Positions 45,372 through 55,330 of a DNA stretch of 64,000 bases are shown here, in pieces (positions within the stretch are counted from its first letter, which is position 1; each line of letters starts with the position of its first letter). The translations under genes were made by a program, and so were the position numbers. Under the pieces are notes generated by a model. That model did no database searches, was not told where the DNA came from, and saw nothing but the letters and a program-made list of their open reading frames with translations. The stretch comes from Phaeobacter sp. CECT 5382 (GTDB lineage Bacteria > Pseudomonadota > Alphaproteobacteria > Rhodobacterales > Rhodobacteraceae): the NCBI RefSeq assembly GCF_001457775.1, contig NZ_CYSG01000011.1, positions 62,001-126,000 on the forward strand, written 5' to 3'.

Positions 45372-45490
45372 TTATCTCATCCACTGCGTCTTTTTCATTT
45401 TCGTGATAACGTGATGCGCGATTCTACCCCTAAAGTTCAAGCAAAAATCGTCCCATTTGTTAGGAAAGTGCTATTTTCCACCAAAACAGC

Positions 45491-46096
45491 TTAAGGATTT
45501 AACCTCGATACCGACCAATCGTCCTGTTTGCTCTGACGACGCCAGACGAACCTGTCGTGCAGTCGGAAGGTTCCGTCAGCCCAAAACTCGATTTCAACCG
45601 GGGTGATCCGGTATCCGCCCCAAAATGGCGGACGCGGGGGATTCGGCCCCTTGGAGGCTGTGACCTTTGCAACCTCGGCCATCAGCGCCCCACGGCTTTC
45701 TAGTGGACGAGATTGCTGCGACGCCCAGGCGCCCAACCGGCTTTTGAGAGAGCGCGAGGCATAATAAGCGTCGGCCTTTGGCCCTTCTTCACGACTGATG
45801 TCGCCGCGCACCCGAATCTGCCGACGCAAGGATTTCCAGTGCATCACAAAGGAGGCCTTTCCGGCCTGATCCAGCTCCTGTGCCTTGGCGCTTTCATAGT
45901 TTGTATAAAAAACAAAGGCCTCGGCCTCTATTTCCTTGAGCAAAACCATGCGGGAGTTAGGCAATCCGTTCGCGTCTACCGTTGCTAGGGCAATCGCATT
46001 GGGGTCATTGATTTCAGAGGTTTCAGCCTCTGCCAGCCATGACCGTGCAATGTCGAAGGGATCATTGCCGGCAAAAATTCCAGACCGCTCACTCAT
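45491..46096 (-). CDS. pdxH: Pyridoxamine 5'-phosphate oxidase
   Basis: FMN-dependent enzyme producing pyridoxal 5'-phosphate, 201 aa. FMN- and substrate-binding segments are [36 protein letters not shown] and the C-terminal [29 protein letters not shown], ending in WSVSRLNP. The length is normal. It lies divergently from fabI, separated by 152 bp, an arrangement common in Rhodobacteraceae. Confidence 0.96.
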   Translation of the reverse strand: MSERSGIFAGNDPFDIARSWLAEAETSEINDPNAIALATVDANGLPNSRMVLLKEIEAEAFVFYTNYESAKAQELDQAGKASFVMHWKSLRRQIRVRGDISREEGPKADAYYASRSLKSRLGAWASQQSRPLESRGALMAEVAKVTASKGPNPPRPPFWGGYRITPVEIEFWADGTFRLHDRFVWRRQSKQDDWSVSRLNP

Positions 46097-46248
46097 GGGA
46101 ACCTCGTCATTTGTCTTGCCGGCACAGTAGGCAGGGCTTTTCGGAACGGCAAGGCCCCCTTGAGACGGAAGCCATTCTCTCCCCTTGAAGGCAACGCTCC
46201 GTCATATTAAACGTCTTTAACTTCACGGATCACAGGCGGAGAACCTGA

Positions 46249-47052
46249 ATGTCTAATCAATTGATGGCCGGCAAGCGCGGTCTGATCATGGGCCTGGCCA
46301 ATGACAAGTCTATCGCTTGGGGGATCGCCAAGGCCTGTGCCGATGCAGGTGCCGAACTGGCCTTTTCCTTTCAGGGTGATGCTCTGAAAAAACGTGTAGC
46401 TCCCTTGGCTGCACAGCTGGGCAGCGACATTGTCTTGCCCTGCGATGTTTCGGATGAAGCCTCGATGGATGCGCTGTTTGCAGCCCTTGAGGAAAAATGG
46501 GGCAAACTGGATTTTGTCGTTCATGCCATTGGCTTTTCCGACAAGAACGAACTGCGCGGTCGCTATGTCGACACCAGCCGGTCGAACTTCCAGATGACAA
46601 TGGATATTTCCGTCTATTCCTTTACCGCCATTGCCAAACGCGCGGAAAAAATGATGGACGAAGGTGGCTCGATGCTGACGCTCACCTATTACGGAGCCGA
46701 ACAGGTGATGCCACACTATAATGTGATGGGTGTCGCCAAAGCCGCGCTTGAGGCTTCGGTAAAATATCTCGCCGAGGATCTTGGCAAGGATGGCATTCGC
46801 GTCAATGCGATTTCTGCCGGGCCGATCAAAACGCTCGCCGCTTCGGGCATTGGTGATTTCCGCTACATCATGAAGTGGAACGAGTACAACTCGCCCCTGC
46901 GTCGCAATGTGACCACAGATGATGTCGGCAAATCCGCGCTTTATCTGTTGTCGGACCTCAGTTCGGGCGTCACGGGCGAAAACCTGCACGTGGATGCGGG
47001 CTATCACGTGGTCGGCATGAAGGCCGTGGATGCGCCAGACATCACCAAGTAA
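46249..47052 (+). CDS. fabI: Enoyl-ACP reductase (NADH)
   Basis: Last reductive step of fatty acid elongation, 267 aa. This divergent SDR has the cofactor loop GLANDKSIAWGIAKA, the catalytic Tyr/Lys pair spaced by six residues in YNVMGVAK, and SAGPIKTLAASGI. FabI is the target of triclosan-type inhibitors in other bacteria. GGCGGAG precedes the ATG. It is monocistronic. A 14-bp tandem duplication lies 75 bp after the stop. Confidence 0.97.
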   Translation: MSNQLMAGKRGLIMGLANDKSIAWGIAKACADAGAELAFSFQGDALKKRVAPLAAQLGSDIVLPCDVSDEASMDALFAALEEKWGKLDFVVHAIGFSDKNELRGRYVDTSRSNFQMTMDISVYSFTAIAKRAEKMMDEGGSMLTLTYYGAEQVMPHYNVMGVAKAALEASVKYLAEDLGKDGIRVNAISAGPIKTLAASGIGDFRYIMKWNEYNSPLRRNVTTDDVGKSALYLLSDLSSGVTGENLHVDAGYHVVGMKAVDAPDITK

Positions 47053-47126
47053 CCCCGCTAAGGGGCTGGCCTCTGTCCGCGCGTCAGGCGCGGCGGGGGC
47101 AAGTTTTTCTTTTACCAAGCAGTGTG

Positions 47127-47154
47127 AGGACGATATCAACAGGACGATATCAAC
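47127..47154. repeat. Two perfect tandem copies of a 14-bp unit
   Basis: AGGACGATATCAAC is repeated at 47127-47140 and 47141-47154 between fabI and gpt. The sequence ACCAAGCA also brackets the pair. Confidence 0.9.
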
Positions 47155-47270
47155 CAAGCACATCACGCATTACATAACTCTCTAAATGCCGCGGGCGTAT
47201 ATCCAGACCTTCGCCCCCTGCCCGCCTTCGTTCCGCGTCTGCCGACGCCCAAATCGCCGGAGCCATAAAG

Positions 47271-47774
47271 ATGACCGACCGCCTGCCGCATGAAAAAGGG
47301 TTTCATATCAGCTGGGACCAGATCCATCGCGACAGCCGGGCTCTGGCCTGGCGCCTGGACGGCCAAGGGCCGGACAATGGCGCCTGGCGGGCATTGGTCG
47401 CAATCACCCGTGGTGGCATGGCCCCCGCGATGATCATCAGCCGCGAACTGGACATCCGCACGGTCGATACCATTTCCGTGAAATCCTACCATCATCAGGA
47501 CCAAGGCAATGCCGAAGTCATCAAGGCCCCGAATGCGGGTCTGATGGGCGATGGCGAAGGCGTCCTGATCATCGACGATCTCGTTGATAGCGGCAAAACC
47601 CTGGAGTTGGTCCGAGAGATGTATCCCAAGGCGCATTTTGCCACCGTCTACGCCAAGCCCAAGGGCCGCCCAATGGTAGACAGCTTCATCACCGAAGTGA
47701 GCCAGGACACCTGGATCTTCTTCCCATGGGATATGGCTCTGCAATATGTTGAACCCTATCGCGGCACCGACTGA
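47271..47774 (+). CDS. gpt: Xanthine (guanine) phosphoribosyltransferase
   Basis: Purine salvage enzyme of 167 aa. The PRPP-binding signature [24 protein letters not shown] is clear, along with [20 protein letters not shown] and WIFFPWD near the C-terminus, as in Gpt. GGAG stands upstream of the ATG. It is followed by a strong terminator. Confidence 0.94.
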   Translation: MTDRLPHEKGFHISWDQIHRDSRALAWRLDGQGPDNGAWRALVAITRGGMAPAMIISRELDIRTVDTISVKSYHHQDQGNAEVIKAPNAGLMGDGEGVLIIDDLVDSGKTLELVREMYPKAHFATVYAKPKGRPMVDSFITEVSQDTWIFFPWDMALQYVEPYRGTD

Positions 47775-47805
47775 TCCGTCTCCAAGCCCAACTTGAACTA
47801 CCATC

Positions 47806-47833
47806 AACGCGCCTGTTACAGGCGCGTTTTTCT
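47806..47833 (+). terminator. Terminator of gpt
   Basis: AACGCGCCT (47806-47814) pairs with AGGCGCGTT (47820-47828), followed by TTTCTTT. Confidence 0.9.
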
Positions 47834-47941
47834 TTGCCTCGTCTTGAACCTATGGTCCACAAAACAGCGAGAGATTGCCATCCTGATAACAAGGCCCTAC
47901 CACTTCTGCCAGAGACATCGATCTGGCAAACAGGAGCGGGC

Positions 47942-49117
47942 ATGACCAAGTCGCACACAGAGGCAACATTTCTTTCCCCCATCGTCGAATCCCGCCGTTG
48001 GGTCGAGGGCGTGACCTTTCCCGAGGATCGCCCGCTGCTCAACGTAAGCCAGGCCGCTCCCGCCGACCCGCCCCCACTGGGGCTGCGTCAGGCCCTGGCC
48101 GATGCCGCGCTTTCAGACGACAGCGCGCATCTTTACGGAGCGGTTCTGGGTCGTGACGATCTGCGCCAGTCCCTGGCTCGTCAGATGTCAGATCACTATG
48201 AAGCGGAACTGACAGCAGTCCAGATAGGAATCACCTCGGGCTGCAATCAGGCCTTTGCAGCCACCATCGCAGCCCTATGCGGCGCAGGCGACGAAGTGAT
48301 CATCCCGGTGCCCTGGTATTTCAATCACAAAATGTGGCTTGATCTGGCAGACGTCCGTGCAGTTCCTCTACAGGTGAACGGCGATATGTTGCCCGATCTG
48401 GACACTGCCAGGGCTCTTATCACCCCCCGGACCAAGGCCATCGTCCTGGTGACTCCAAACAACCCAACGGGCGTGGAATACCCCGCAGGCCTGCTCCGGG
48501 CCTTTTATGATCTGGCAAAACAACAGGGCATCACTCTGATCGTTGATGAGACCTACCGTGACTTTGACAGCCGCACTGGCGCACCACATTCCCTGTTTCA
48601 GGACCCGGACTGGAGCGACCATCTGGTCCATCTTTACTCCTTTTCGAAGGCCTATCGGCTGACCGGACATCGGGTCGGCGCCATTGCAGCCGCACCTACT
48701 AAATTGTTCGAAATGGAAAAGTTTTTGGATACAGTCACTATCTGCCCCTCACAGCTGGGACAGATCGGCGCTCTTTGGGGTATAGAAAACTTGCAACCCT
48801 GGCTGGCGGGTGAAAGGGACGAAATTCTGGCTCGAAAACAGGCCATTCTCGCAGGGTTTCCAACGCTCGAAAAACGCGGTTGGCGGCTCTTGGGATGTGG
48901 TGCCTATTTCGCCTATGTGGAACACCCCTTTGACCTCAGCGCCGAGGAAATTGCCAAAAGACTGGTCACCGAGGCCTCCGTTCTGATGCTGCCCGGAACC
49001 ATGTTCATGCCTGACGGGGACAAATCCGCAGAACGGCAATTCCGCATCGCTTTTGCCAATGTGGACGCGGGTGGGATTGCGGAACTCTTTTCCAGGTTGG
49101 AAAACTTCACCCCCTGA
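47942..49117 (+). CDS. Class I/II PLP-dependent aminotransferase
   Basis: 391-aa fold-type I aminotransferase. NNPTGVEYP and DETYRDF are the PLP-binding Asn and Asp motifs. The Schiff-base Lys is in LYSFSKAYRLTGHRVGAIA, and the C-terminal Arg in RQFRIAFANV binds the substrate carboxylate. Specificity is not clear and could be aspartate, aromatic or another amino acid. Start 47942 (MTKSHTEAT) is preceded by AGGAG. The long open extension upstream covers the gpt terminator and is excluded. Confidence 0.9.
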   Translation: MTKSHTEATFLSPIVESRRWVEGVTFPEDRPLLNVSQAAPADPPPLGLRQALADAALSDDSAHLYGAVLGRDDLRQSLARQMSDHYEAELTAVQIGITSGCNQAFAATIAALCGAGDEVIIPVPWYFNHKMWLDLADVRAVPLQVNGDMLPDLDTARALITPRTKAIVLVTPNNPTGVEYPAGLLRAFYDLAKQQGITLIVDETYRDFDSRTGAPHSLFQDPDWSDHLVHLYSFSKAYRLTGHRVGAIAAAPTKLFEMEKFLDTVTICPSQLGQIGALWGIENLQPWLAGERDEILARKQAILAGFPTLEKRGWRLLGCGAYFAYVEHPFDLSAEEIAKRLVTEASVLMLPGTMFMPDGDKSAERQFRIAFANVDAGGIAELFSRLENFTP

Positions 49118-49363
49118 TCCGCAATCAAACCTTTCTCTCACCAGCGGGCAGCGGAGCAGCAAGGGTTGAACGGTTTTTGCCTGCTATTTCTCCGCTGCTG
49201 CAAGGGAACCAACAGGAACCTTAAGGAACAATCGCCCTTGGGTGCAGGAGATCTTGCTCCTCTTGGGGTGGCAGCGTATGCAAGTAACGAAACTCATTTG
49301 GGCAGGGCAGCAGCAGGGATCTGACCCCCGCAGCGCCCCCGGATCCGGCAGAAAGAGGGCACT

Positions 49364-51205
49364 ATGGCCACAGGCGTAAAACAACTTTCCAAAACCTTTG
49401 TTTGGATCCTAATGGGCCTGCTGATTGTCGGCCTCGCCGGATTTGGCGCGGTGAACTTCAGTGGCTCAGTCACCTCGGTCGCACAGGTCGGAGACCAGGA
49501 GGTCAGCGTCGAGGCCTATATGCGTGAATTGCAGCGCGAACAGCGCGCCCTTCAGGCCCAAAGCGGCCAAACCATGACAATCGCGCAAATGTCAGCCTTT
49601 GGCATGGATCGCGCGGTTCTGGGGCGTCTGATCTCGCTTGCGGCCATCGACAACGAGGTCAAAACTCTGGGGTTGTCCATTGGCGACGAAAATCTGCTGA
49701 ACGAGCTGAGAGAGATCCCAGCGTTTCAGGATACCAGCGGCAATTTTGACCGCCAGGCCTACACATTTGCCCTGCAGAACGCAGGCTTCAACGAAACCGA
49801 ATTCGAGGCAGACCTGCGCCGTGAATCGGCCCGCACCCTGGTTCAGGGCGCCATCGTTGTCGGTGCTGAAATGCCGGATGTTCTGACCAAAACCCTGACC
49901 AGTTATATCGGTGCGCGTCGCAGTTTCTCCTATGTGCAGATCAGTGGCGACCAGTTCGCGTTAACACAAGAGGTACCCGATGATGCGGTATTGAAAGGGT
50001 TTTACGACGCAAACGCCGATCAATTCACCCTGCCCGAAACCAAGCGCATTACCTATGCCCGCCTCAGCCCCGACATGCTGCTGGACAGCGTCGAGGTCGA
50101 TGAAGACGCGCTGCGTGCTTTGTTCGATGAGCGCAGTGATCAGTATCAGGTGCCGGAACGGCGCCTGGTGGAACGCCTGGTCTTTGCCGATGATGAGGCG
50201 GCGGCTAGCGCCAAGGCACAGCTGGATGTCGGCGGCACCACTTTTGAAGTTCTGGTACAGGATCGCGGCCTGGCCCTGCAGGATATCGATATGGGCGATG
50301 TCACAATGGGTGATCTGGGAACGGCAGCCGATGCCGTGTTCGCAGCCGAAATTGGTACCGTCGTCGGCCCTCTGCCTTCGGATCTGGGGGCAGCCCTTTA
50401 CCGGGTGAACGGCCAACTTGAGGCCCGTGAAACCAGCTATGACGATGCCAAAACAGAGCTGCGCGATGAGATCGCCGCCGACCGCGCACGCCGCGTGATC
50501 GAACAAGAATCCGAAGAGATCAACGACCTGCTGGCCGGTGGCGCCACCCTGGAAGAATTGGCTGACGAAGGTGACATGCAGGTCGGGACACTCGACTGGA
50601 CGGGTGAGGCCGGTGACGGTATCTCCGCCTACGAAGGCTTTCGCACCGCCGCCAGCACCGTCACACTGGAAGATTTCCCAACGGCAGAGTTCCTTGGTGA
50701 TGGCAGCCTCTTTGCCCTGCGCCTGGACGAGATCCTGCCCGAGCGCCCCGAACCCTTTGAAGCCGCAAAGCAAAGCGTTCTGGATGCCTGGAATGCCGAC
50801 CGTCTGGCCACTGCTGTGAAAACCCAGGCCGAAGCCATTTTGGCTGAGGTCACGACAAACGGTGCCTTCCCCGAAGGATCTGAGGTTAAACAAGAGACCG
50901 GTCTCACCCGTACCGCCTATCTCGATACCACCCCGGCGGATATGATGAACCAGATTTTCACCATGGAGCCTGGTGCAACGCAGCTGATCACAGGCGAAGG
51001 ATCCACTGTGATTGTGCGCCTGGAAGACATCCTGCCAGCCGAAGAAAACGAAGAGATGACGCTTTTGGCAGAAGCTCTGGACGCGCAGTTGGATCAGGCG
51101 CTCTCCGAGGCGCTTTTCGAGGCATTTGTCAGTGACGCGCAGCTGCGGGCCGCTCCACGCGTTGATCAGCAAGCGCTCAATGCCGTTCAGGCCAACTATC
51201 AGTAA
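49364..51205 (+). CDS. ppiD: PpiD-like periplasmic folding chaperone (SurA_N/parvulin)
   Basis: Inner-membrane-anchored periplasmic protein of 613 aa. One membrane helix (residues 11-30, FVWILMGLLIVGLAGFGAV) is followed by a SurA-N-like helical region and a parvulin-type domain near 255-345 (AAASAKAQLDVGGTTFEVLVQDRGL, then DLGTAADAVFAAEIGTVVGPLPSDLGAALYRV). Many PpiD parvulin domains lack isomerase activity, and the proteins act as chaperones for translocated outer-membrane proteins. trpE starts 15 bp downstream, so the two may share a transcript, though their functions are unrelated. Confidence 0.92.
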   Translation: MATGVKQLSKTFVWILMGLLIVGLAGFGAVNFSGSVTSVAQVGDQEVSVEAYMRELQREQRALQAQSGQTMTIAQMSAFGMDRAVLGRLISLAAIDNEVKTLGLSIGDENLLNELREIPAFQDTSGNFDRQAYTFALQNAGFNETEFEADLRRESARTLVQGAIVVGAEMPDVLTKTLTSYIGARRSFSYVQISGDQFALTQEVPDDAVLKGFYDANADQFTLPETKRITYARLSPDMLLDSVEVDEDALRALFDERSDQYQVPERRLVERLVFADDEAAASAKAQLDVGGTTFEVLVQDRGLALQDIDMGDVTMGDLGTAADAVFAAEIGTVVGPLPSDLGAALYRVNGQLEARETSYDDAKTELRDEIAADRARRVIEQESEEINDLLAGGATLEELADEGDMQVGTLDWTGEAGDGISAYEGFRTAASTVTLEDFPTAEFLGDGSLFALRLDEILPERPEPFEAAKQSVLDAWNADRLATAVKTQAEAILAEVTTNGAFPEGSEVKQETGLTRTAYLDTTPADMMNQIFTMEPGATQLITGEGSTVIVRLEDILPAEENEEMTLLAEALDAQLDQALSEALFEAFVSDAQLRAAPRVDQQALNAVQANYQ

Positions 51206-51220
51206 GGGCTGCGCAAAACC

Positions 51221-52732
51221 ATGGCTTTGACCCCAGATTTCGACAGTTTCGCCCAGGCCTATGAGGCCGGTGAAAACCAGGTTGTCTATACTCGGCTTGC
51301 CGCCGATCTCGACACACCAGTGTCCCTTATGCTGAAACTTACTGGCGCCCAAAAGGACGCCTTTATGCTGGAATCGGTAACCGGCGGTGAGGTGCGCGGG
51401 CGCTATTCCATCATCGGCATGAAGCCCGACCTGGTCTGGCGCAGTCACGGGGAGGCTTCGGCGCTGAACCGGTCTGCCCGGTTCGACAGCGAGGATTTCA
51501 CACCCCAGGATGGCAATCCGCTGGACAATCTGCGTAGCCTGCTGGCCGAAAGCAAGATTGATCTGCCGGATGATCTGCCGCAGGCCGCTGCCGGTCTGTT
51601 TGGCTATCTGGGCTATGATATGGTGCGCCATGTGGAACACCTGCCTGACGTAAATCCCGATCCGCTCGGCCTGCCCGATGCCATCATGATGCGTCCTTCG
51701 GTGATTGCGGTTCTGGATGGCGTCAAGGGCGAAGTCGCCGTGGTGTCACCGGCCTGGGTCAGCGATGGTCAGACCGCCCGCGCCGCCTATGCGCAGGCCG
51801 CCGAGCGGGTGATGGATGCGGTGCGCGATCTGGAGCGCGCCATGCCCGGCGAGGCGCGCGATCTGGGCGACGCCCGCGAAGTAGCCCCCCCTGTATCGAA
51901 TTTCACCAAAGCGGGCTATATGGCCGCGGTGGAAAAGGCCAAGGACTACATCCGCGCCGGCGATATCTTTCAGGTGGTCCCAGCACAGCGCTGGAGCCAG
52001 GAGTTTCCGCTGCCGCCTTTTGCGCTTTATCGCTCGCTTCGGCGTACCAACCCTTCGCCCTTTATGTTCTATTTCAACTTCGGTGGCTTTCAGGTCATCG
52101 GTGCCAGCCCGGAAATTCTGGTTCGGGTCTTTGGCAATGAGGTCACCATCCGCCCCATCGCAGGCACCCGTCCACGGGGGGAGACGCCCGAAGAAGACAA
52201 GGCAAACGAGCTGGATCTTCTCGCCGACAAGAAGGAACTGGCAGAACATCTGATGCTGCTGGATCTCGGGCGCAATGACACAGGTCGCGTCGCCAAGATC
52301 GGCACGGTGCGACCAACGGAACAGTTCATCATCGAACGCTACAGTCATGTGATGCATATCGTGTCGAACGTGGTCGGTGAGCTGCGCGAGGACAAAGACG
52401 CACTGGATGCCTTCTTTGCCGGCATGCCTGCGGGCACCGTTTCTGGTGCCCCCAAAGTGCGGGCGATGGAAATCATTGACGAGCTTGAGCCGGAAAAGCG
52501 TGGCGTCTACGGCGGCGGTGTCGGCTATTTCTCAGCCGGGGGCGACATGGATATGTGCATCGCCCTGCGCACTGCTATCGTCAAGGATCAGACGCTTTAT
52601 GTGCAGGCCGGGGGCGGCGTTGTCTATGACAGTGACCCCGAGGCGGAATATATGGAGACGGTTCACAAATCCAATGCCATCCGCCGCGCTGCGGCGGATG
52701 CTGCGCGGTTTGTCGGCAAGGGTAATAGTTGA
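51221..52732 (+). CDS. trpE: Anthranilate synthase component I
   Basis: Converts chorismate to anthranilate with the TrpG amidotransferase, 503 aa. The C-terminal chorismate-binding domain shows GDIFQVVPAQRW, RTNPSPFMFYFNFG, IRPIAGTRPRG, GRNDTGRVAKIG, MPAGTVSGAPKVRAMEIIDELEP and GGGVVYDSDPEAEYMETVHKS. The N-terminal domain carries the ESVTGGEVRGRYSIIG feature associated with tryptophan feedback. It stands 2 kb from trpG, separated by an opposite-strand gene. Confidence 0.97.
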   Translation: MALTPDFDSFAQAYEAGENQVVYTRLAADLDTPVSLMLKLTGAQKDAFMLESVTGGEVRGRYSIIGMKPDLVWRSHGEASALNRSARFDSEDFTPQDGNPLDNLRSLLAESKIDLPDDLPQAAAGLFGYLGYDMVRHVEHLPDVNPDPLGLPDAIMMRPSVIAVLDGVKGEVAVVSPAWVSDGQTARAAYAQAAERVMDAVRDLERAMPGEARDLGDAREVAPPVSNFTKAGYMAAVEKAKDYIRAGDIFQVVPAQRWSQEFPLPPFALYRSLRRTNPSPFMFYFNFGGFQVIGASPEILVRVFGNEVTIRPIAGTRPRGETPEEDKANELDLLADKKELAEHLMLLDLGRNDTGRVAKIGTVRPTEQFIIERYSHVMHIVSNVVGELREDKDALDAFFAGMPAGTVSGAPKVRAMEIIDELEPEKRGVYGGGVGYFSAGGDMDMCIALRTAIVKDQTLYVQAGGGVVYDSDPEAEYMETVHKSNAIRRAAADAARFVGKGNS

Positions 52733-52747
52733 CCTTTTGAACTGACT

Positions 52748-52772
52748 TTCGGACACAGAATCGGACACAGAA
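52748..52772 (-). repeat. 12-bp tandem doublet, copy B
   Basis: TCGGACACAGAA occurs twice in tandem (52749-52772). The reverse complement matches 27122-27146 at 24 of 25 bases. It lies 16 bp after the trpE stop, just before that gene's terminator. Confidence 0.9.
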
Positions 52773-52773
52773 A

Positions 52774-52809
52774 AAGGGACCTCCAGTATTGGGGGCCCCT
52801 TCTTTTTTT
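52774..52809 (+). terminator. Terminator of trpE
   Basis: AAGGGACCTCC pairs with GGGGGCCCCTT (one mismatch, one wobble) around AGTATT, then CTTTTTTT. Confidence 0.75.
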
Positions 52810-52886
52810 GGATGGATCACACCGCCACCCTTGCAGCCGCCGTTGCAGTAGATTGTGCGTCCCGCTTCAACTGGAGCGCATAGAAA

Positions 52887-54512
52887 TCACGGCTCCAGAT
52901 TGGCAAGCAATCCAGCCGAAACTGGTGCCAGTCCAACCTGGCTGGCCCGATCCTGAAGCCCCCAGAGCAAAAGTGCTGAAATGGTTTCGGGGCGCAGCCG
53001 CCCGAGCATGATCACAGCGCCTTCTTGGCGGGCGCGAAACGCGGCCTGATCCAGGAACCGGCGGATCGCACGCGGGTTTTGCCCCGCCCCGTCAAAGTCT
53101 CGAAACACCACGCCAGAGGCCAGACCATCGCGCAAAGCCAGCTTTTGCACGGTGTTCAATCCACTATTCTGCATCACCATGCCAAGGCCTGCCCCCTCGA
53201 TGGCGACGACCATCTGATCTGCAAGTGGACGGTTCCCCTGAAAGCCTGTCTCGACCCCTTCGAGCACACCAACAGCTAGCGGCAGGTTTTTGAGCCAGAC
53301 TGCCATGGCGGTTTCCGCATCCTGCGGAGCAGCCTCTCGCGGCAGATCAGCCAGAATCAACACTTCGAACCCTGCGGCCCGGCGTGCCGTCATTTTTTCC
53401 GCCGCTTTTGGATCATTCGGGTCGATTGCAAAGGTGAGCGGATAGGGAAATTCCGCCAGCGCCTCGGCGCCGATCGCATCCGCATCATCAATCAGGACAA
53501 TCGACATCAATGGGCGGCTGTCCTGGGCCTTATAGGGCTGCGCATTGGCCTCAAACGGTGTCCGCAGAGCATCTGCTGCTCCCTCAGCGGTGGCGTCGCC
53601 GGGTGGTGTAGGAACCTCGGCTTCGGCGGTTCTATCGCGCTCCGTCAACGGGACAACCCTTGTCCCAATCTGCGGGCCACTGGACCTGGTTTCGCTGTCG
53701 GTCGTTGGTAACGCCACGCCTGTCTCACGAGAGGGAGCATCGGCATCTTCGCCCGCATCGGTACTGTCCTCCTGGGCTGGCGCAGCAGAAACGGGTACGT
53801 CACCAGCTGGGGCGGCAGGCTCAGAACCCGACGCATTGTCCGTCTCTCTGGCCTGTACATCCGGAACGTTGCGCGCCGACGGAGAAATCACGATCGTTGG
53901 CAGAGTCGTCGCAGAGGGCGCATCGCCAATCCCTGGCAACGTGACCGTCGCCACCACCGAAGGGCTCCCAGAAATACCAGCGTCGGTCTGACCGGCTCCA
54001 GCCGCATCCGGGTCGACAACGGCCTGATCCGTTTCCAATACCGGTTCGGGTTCTCGTTCAGGAAGGGCTGCAGTCTGGGTGGATACCTCAAGGTCACTTT
54101 CACCCCCGGGCTGCTGTGGAGCCACAGCACTTGCTGCCACAGACGGAGACTGGCCAGCACCAGAAGGCAAGGTTTTGACACTGGCGCCCGATGAAATATC
54201 GCCCTGCGATACACCTGTGGCCACCCCGACCAGAGGCTTTTGCCCCGGCTCCGTATCAACAGAAGCGATTGGGCTCGGATCCTCGCCCGGTGTTGTTTCC
54301 GGGGAGACCGGTGCGGCCTCTACGAGATCGGCGTCGCGGGTCTGCCCCTCTACCGAGGGGGGCGTCTCGGAGGTTTCGGGTTGTACCGCCCGATCGGGTG
54401 TCTTGGTCGCCACCTCTACCCGTGTGGGCATCGGCGTCGAAAGCGACCACATCGCAGCACCGGAAACTGCCACAAGCGTGCCGATACTGACACCTCCGAG
54501 AAACCCTTTCAT
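52887..54512 (-). CDS. Divergent polysaccharide deacetylase family protein (YibQ-like)
   Basis: 541-aa envelope protein. An N-terminal membrane anchor or signal (residues 1-25, MKGFLGGVSIGTLVAVSGAAMW) is followed by about 275 residues rich in Pro, Ala, Glu, Thr and Ser that look disordered. The last 215 residues are a YibQ-type domain: MSIVLIDDADAIGAEALAEFPYPLTFAIDPNDP, FEVLILADLPREA, and GSGVVFRDFDG-like SGVVFRDFDGAGQNPRAI. The family resembles polysaccharide deacetylases but its activity is unproven. Start 54512 is preferred because the hydrophobic segment follows directly. An upstream ATG (54530) is possible. It lies antisense between trpE and trpG. Confidence 0.82.
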   Translation of the reverse strand: MKGFLGGVSIGTLVAVSGAAMWSLSTPMPTRVEVATKTPDRAVQPETSETPPSVEGQTRDADLVEAAPVSPETTPGEDPSPIASVDTEPGQKPLVGVATGVSQGDISSGASVKTLPSGAGQSPSVAASAVAPQQPGGESDLEVSTQTAALPEREPEPVLETDQAVVDPDAAGAGQTDAGISGSPSVVATVTLPGIGDAPSATTLPTIVISPSARNVPDVQARETDNASGSEPAAPAGDVPVSAAPAQEDSTDAGEDADAPSRETGVALPTTDSETRSSGPQIGTRVVPLTERDRTAEAEVPTPPGDATAEGAADALRTPFEANAQPYKAQDSRPLMSIVLIDDADAIGAEALAEFPYPLTFAIDPNDPKAAEKMTARRAAGFEVLILADLPREAAPQDAETAMAVWLKNLPLAVGVLEGVETGFQGNRPLADQMVVAIEGAGLGMVMQNSGLNTVQKLALRDGLASGVVFRDFDGAGQNPRAIRRFLDQAAFRARQEGAVIMLGRLRPETISALLLWGLQDRASQVGLAPVSAGLLANLEP

Positions 54513-54748
54513 CGCGGTCTTGCCTCTCATCCCTGGTCCGACCCTGTTGTCGGGTCGCTTATTTGCCAAAAGCAGCAGTCATGGCCCCGGGCCCCTGTTC
54601 TGCGCTTCAATCCTGTCCGTCAGAGTGTTTGCTGTGCGCCAAATGAACGTCCTGCCCTTGACGCTGCCCTGCAAGCCTGAACATGTATAGTCCAACCACT
54701 ATACTGCGGCGCGCCCCCGGCCCGCCACCCATAAAAGAGCCCGCCAAG

Positions 54749-55330
54749 ATGCTGCTGTTAATCGACAACTACGACTCCTTTACCTACAACCTGGTACATT
54801 ACCTGGGTGAGCTCGGCGCCGAGATGGAAGTTCACCGCAATGACGCGCTGAATGTCCAGGAAGCCATGGCCCTGAACCCCAAAGGGATCCTGTTGTCACC
54901 GGGCCCAAAAGACCCGGATCAAGCTGGCATTTGCCTGGCGCTGACGCAGGCTGCCGCCGAAACCGGCACGCCGCTGATGGGGGTCTGCCTTGGCCATCAG
55001 ACTATCGGTCAAGCCTTTGGGGGCAAGGTCACCCGCTGTCATGAGATCGTGCACGGCAAGATGGGTTTGATGCATCACAAGAACAAAGGCCTGTTTGCCG
55101 GCCTGCCGAGCCCCTTTGAAGCGACCCGCTATCACTCCTTGGTTGTTGACCGGGAGACTCTGCCCGACTGTCTTGAAATCACCGCCGAGCTGGAAGATGG
55201 CACCATTATGGGATTGCAGCATCGCGAGCTACCTATTCATGGGGTGCAGTTCCACCCAGAATCCATCGCGTCACAACACGGTCACGCCTTGTTGCAGAAT
55301 TTTCTCGATGTCATGAAGGTGCCCGCATGA
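54749..55330 (+). CDS. trpG: Anthranilate synthase component II (glutamine amidotransferase)
   Basis: 193-aa class I amidotransferase supplying ammonia to TrpE. It begins [36 protein letters not shown] forms the oxyanion region, the nucleophile Cys is in [16 protein letters not shown], and the His-x-Glu pair is in [10 protein letters not shown]. Start 54749 is the conserved N-terminus. Its stop overlaps the trpD start (ATGA). Confidence 0.97.
   Translation: MLLLIDNYDSFTYNLVHYLGELGAEMEVHRNDALNVQEAMALNPKGILLSPGPKDPDQAGICLALTQAAAETGTPLMGVCLGHQTIGQAFGGKVTRCHEIVHGKMGLMHHKNKGLFAGLPSPFEATRYHSLVVDRETLPDCLEITAELEDGTIMGLQHRELPIHGVQFHPESIASQHGHALLQNFLDVMKVPA

Noticed and set aside
46207-47166. Minus-strand open frame of 319 codons
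   Set aside because: It is antisense to fabI, whose identity is certain.
49961-51640. Minus-strand open frame of 559 codons
   Set aside because: It is antisense to ppiD and the start of trpE. The translation has no recognisable domain and results from codon bias on the other strand.
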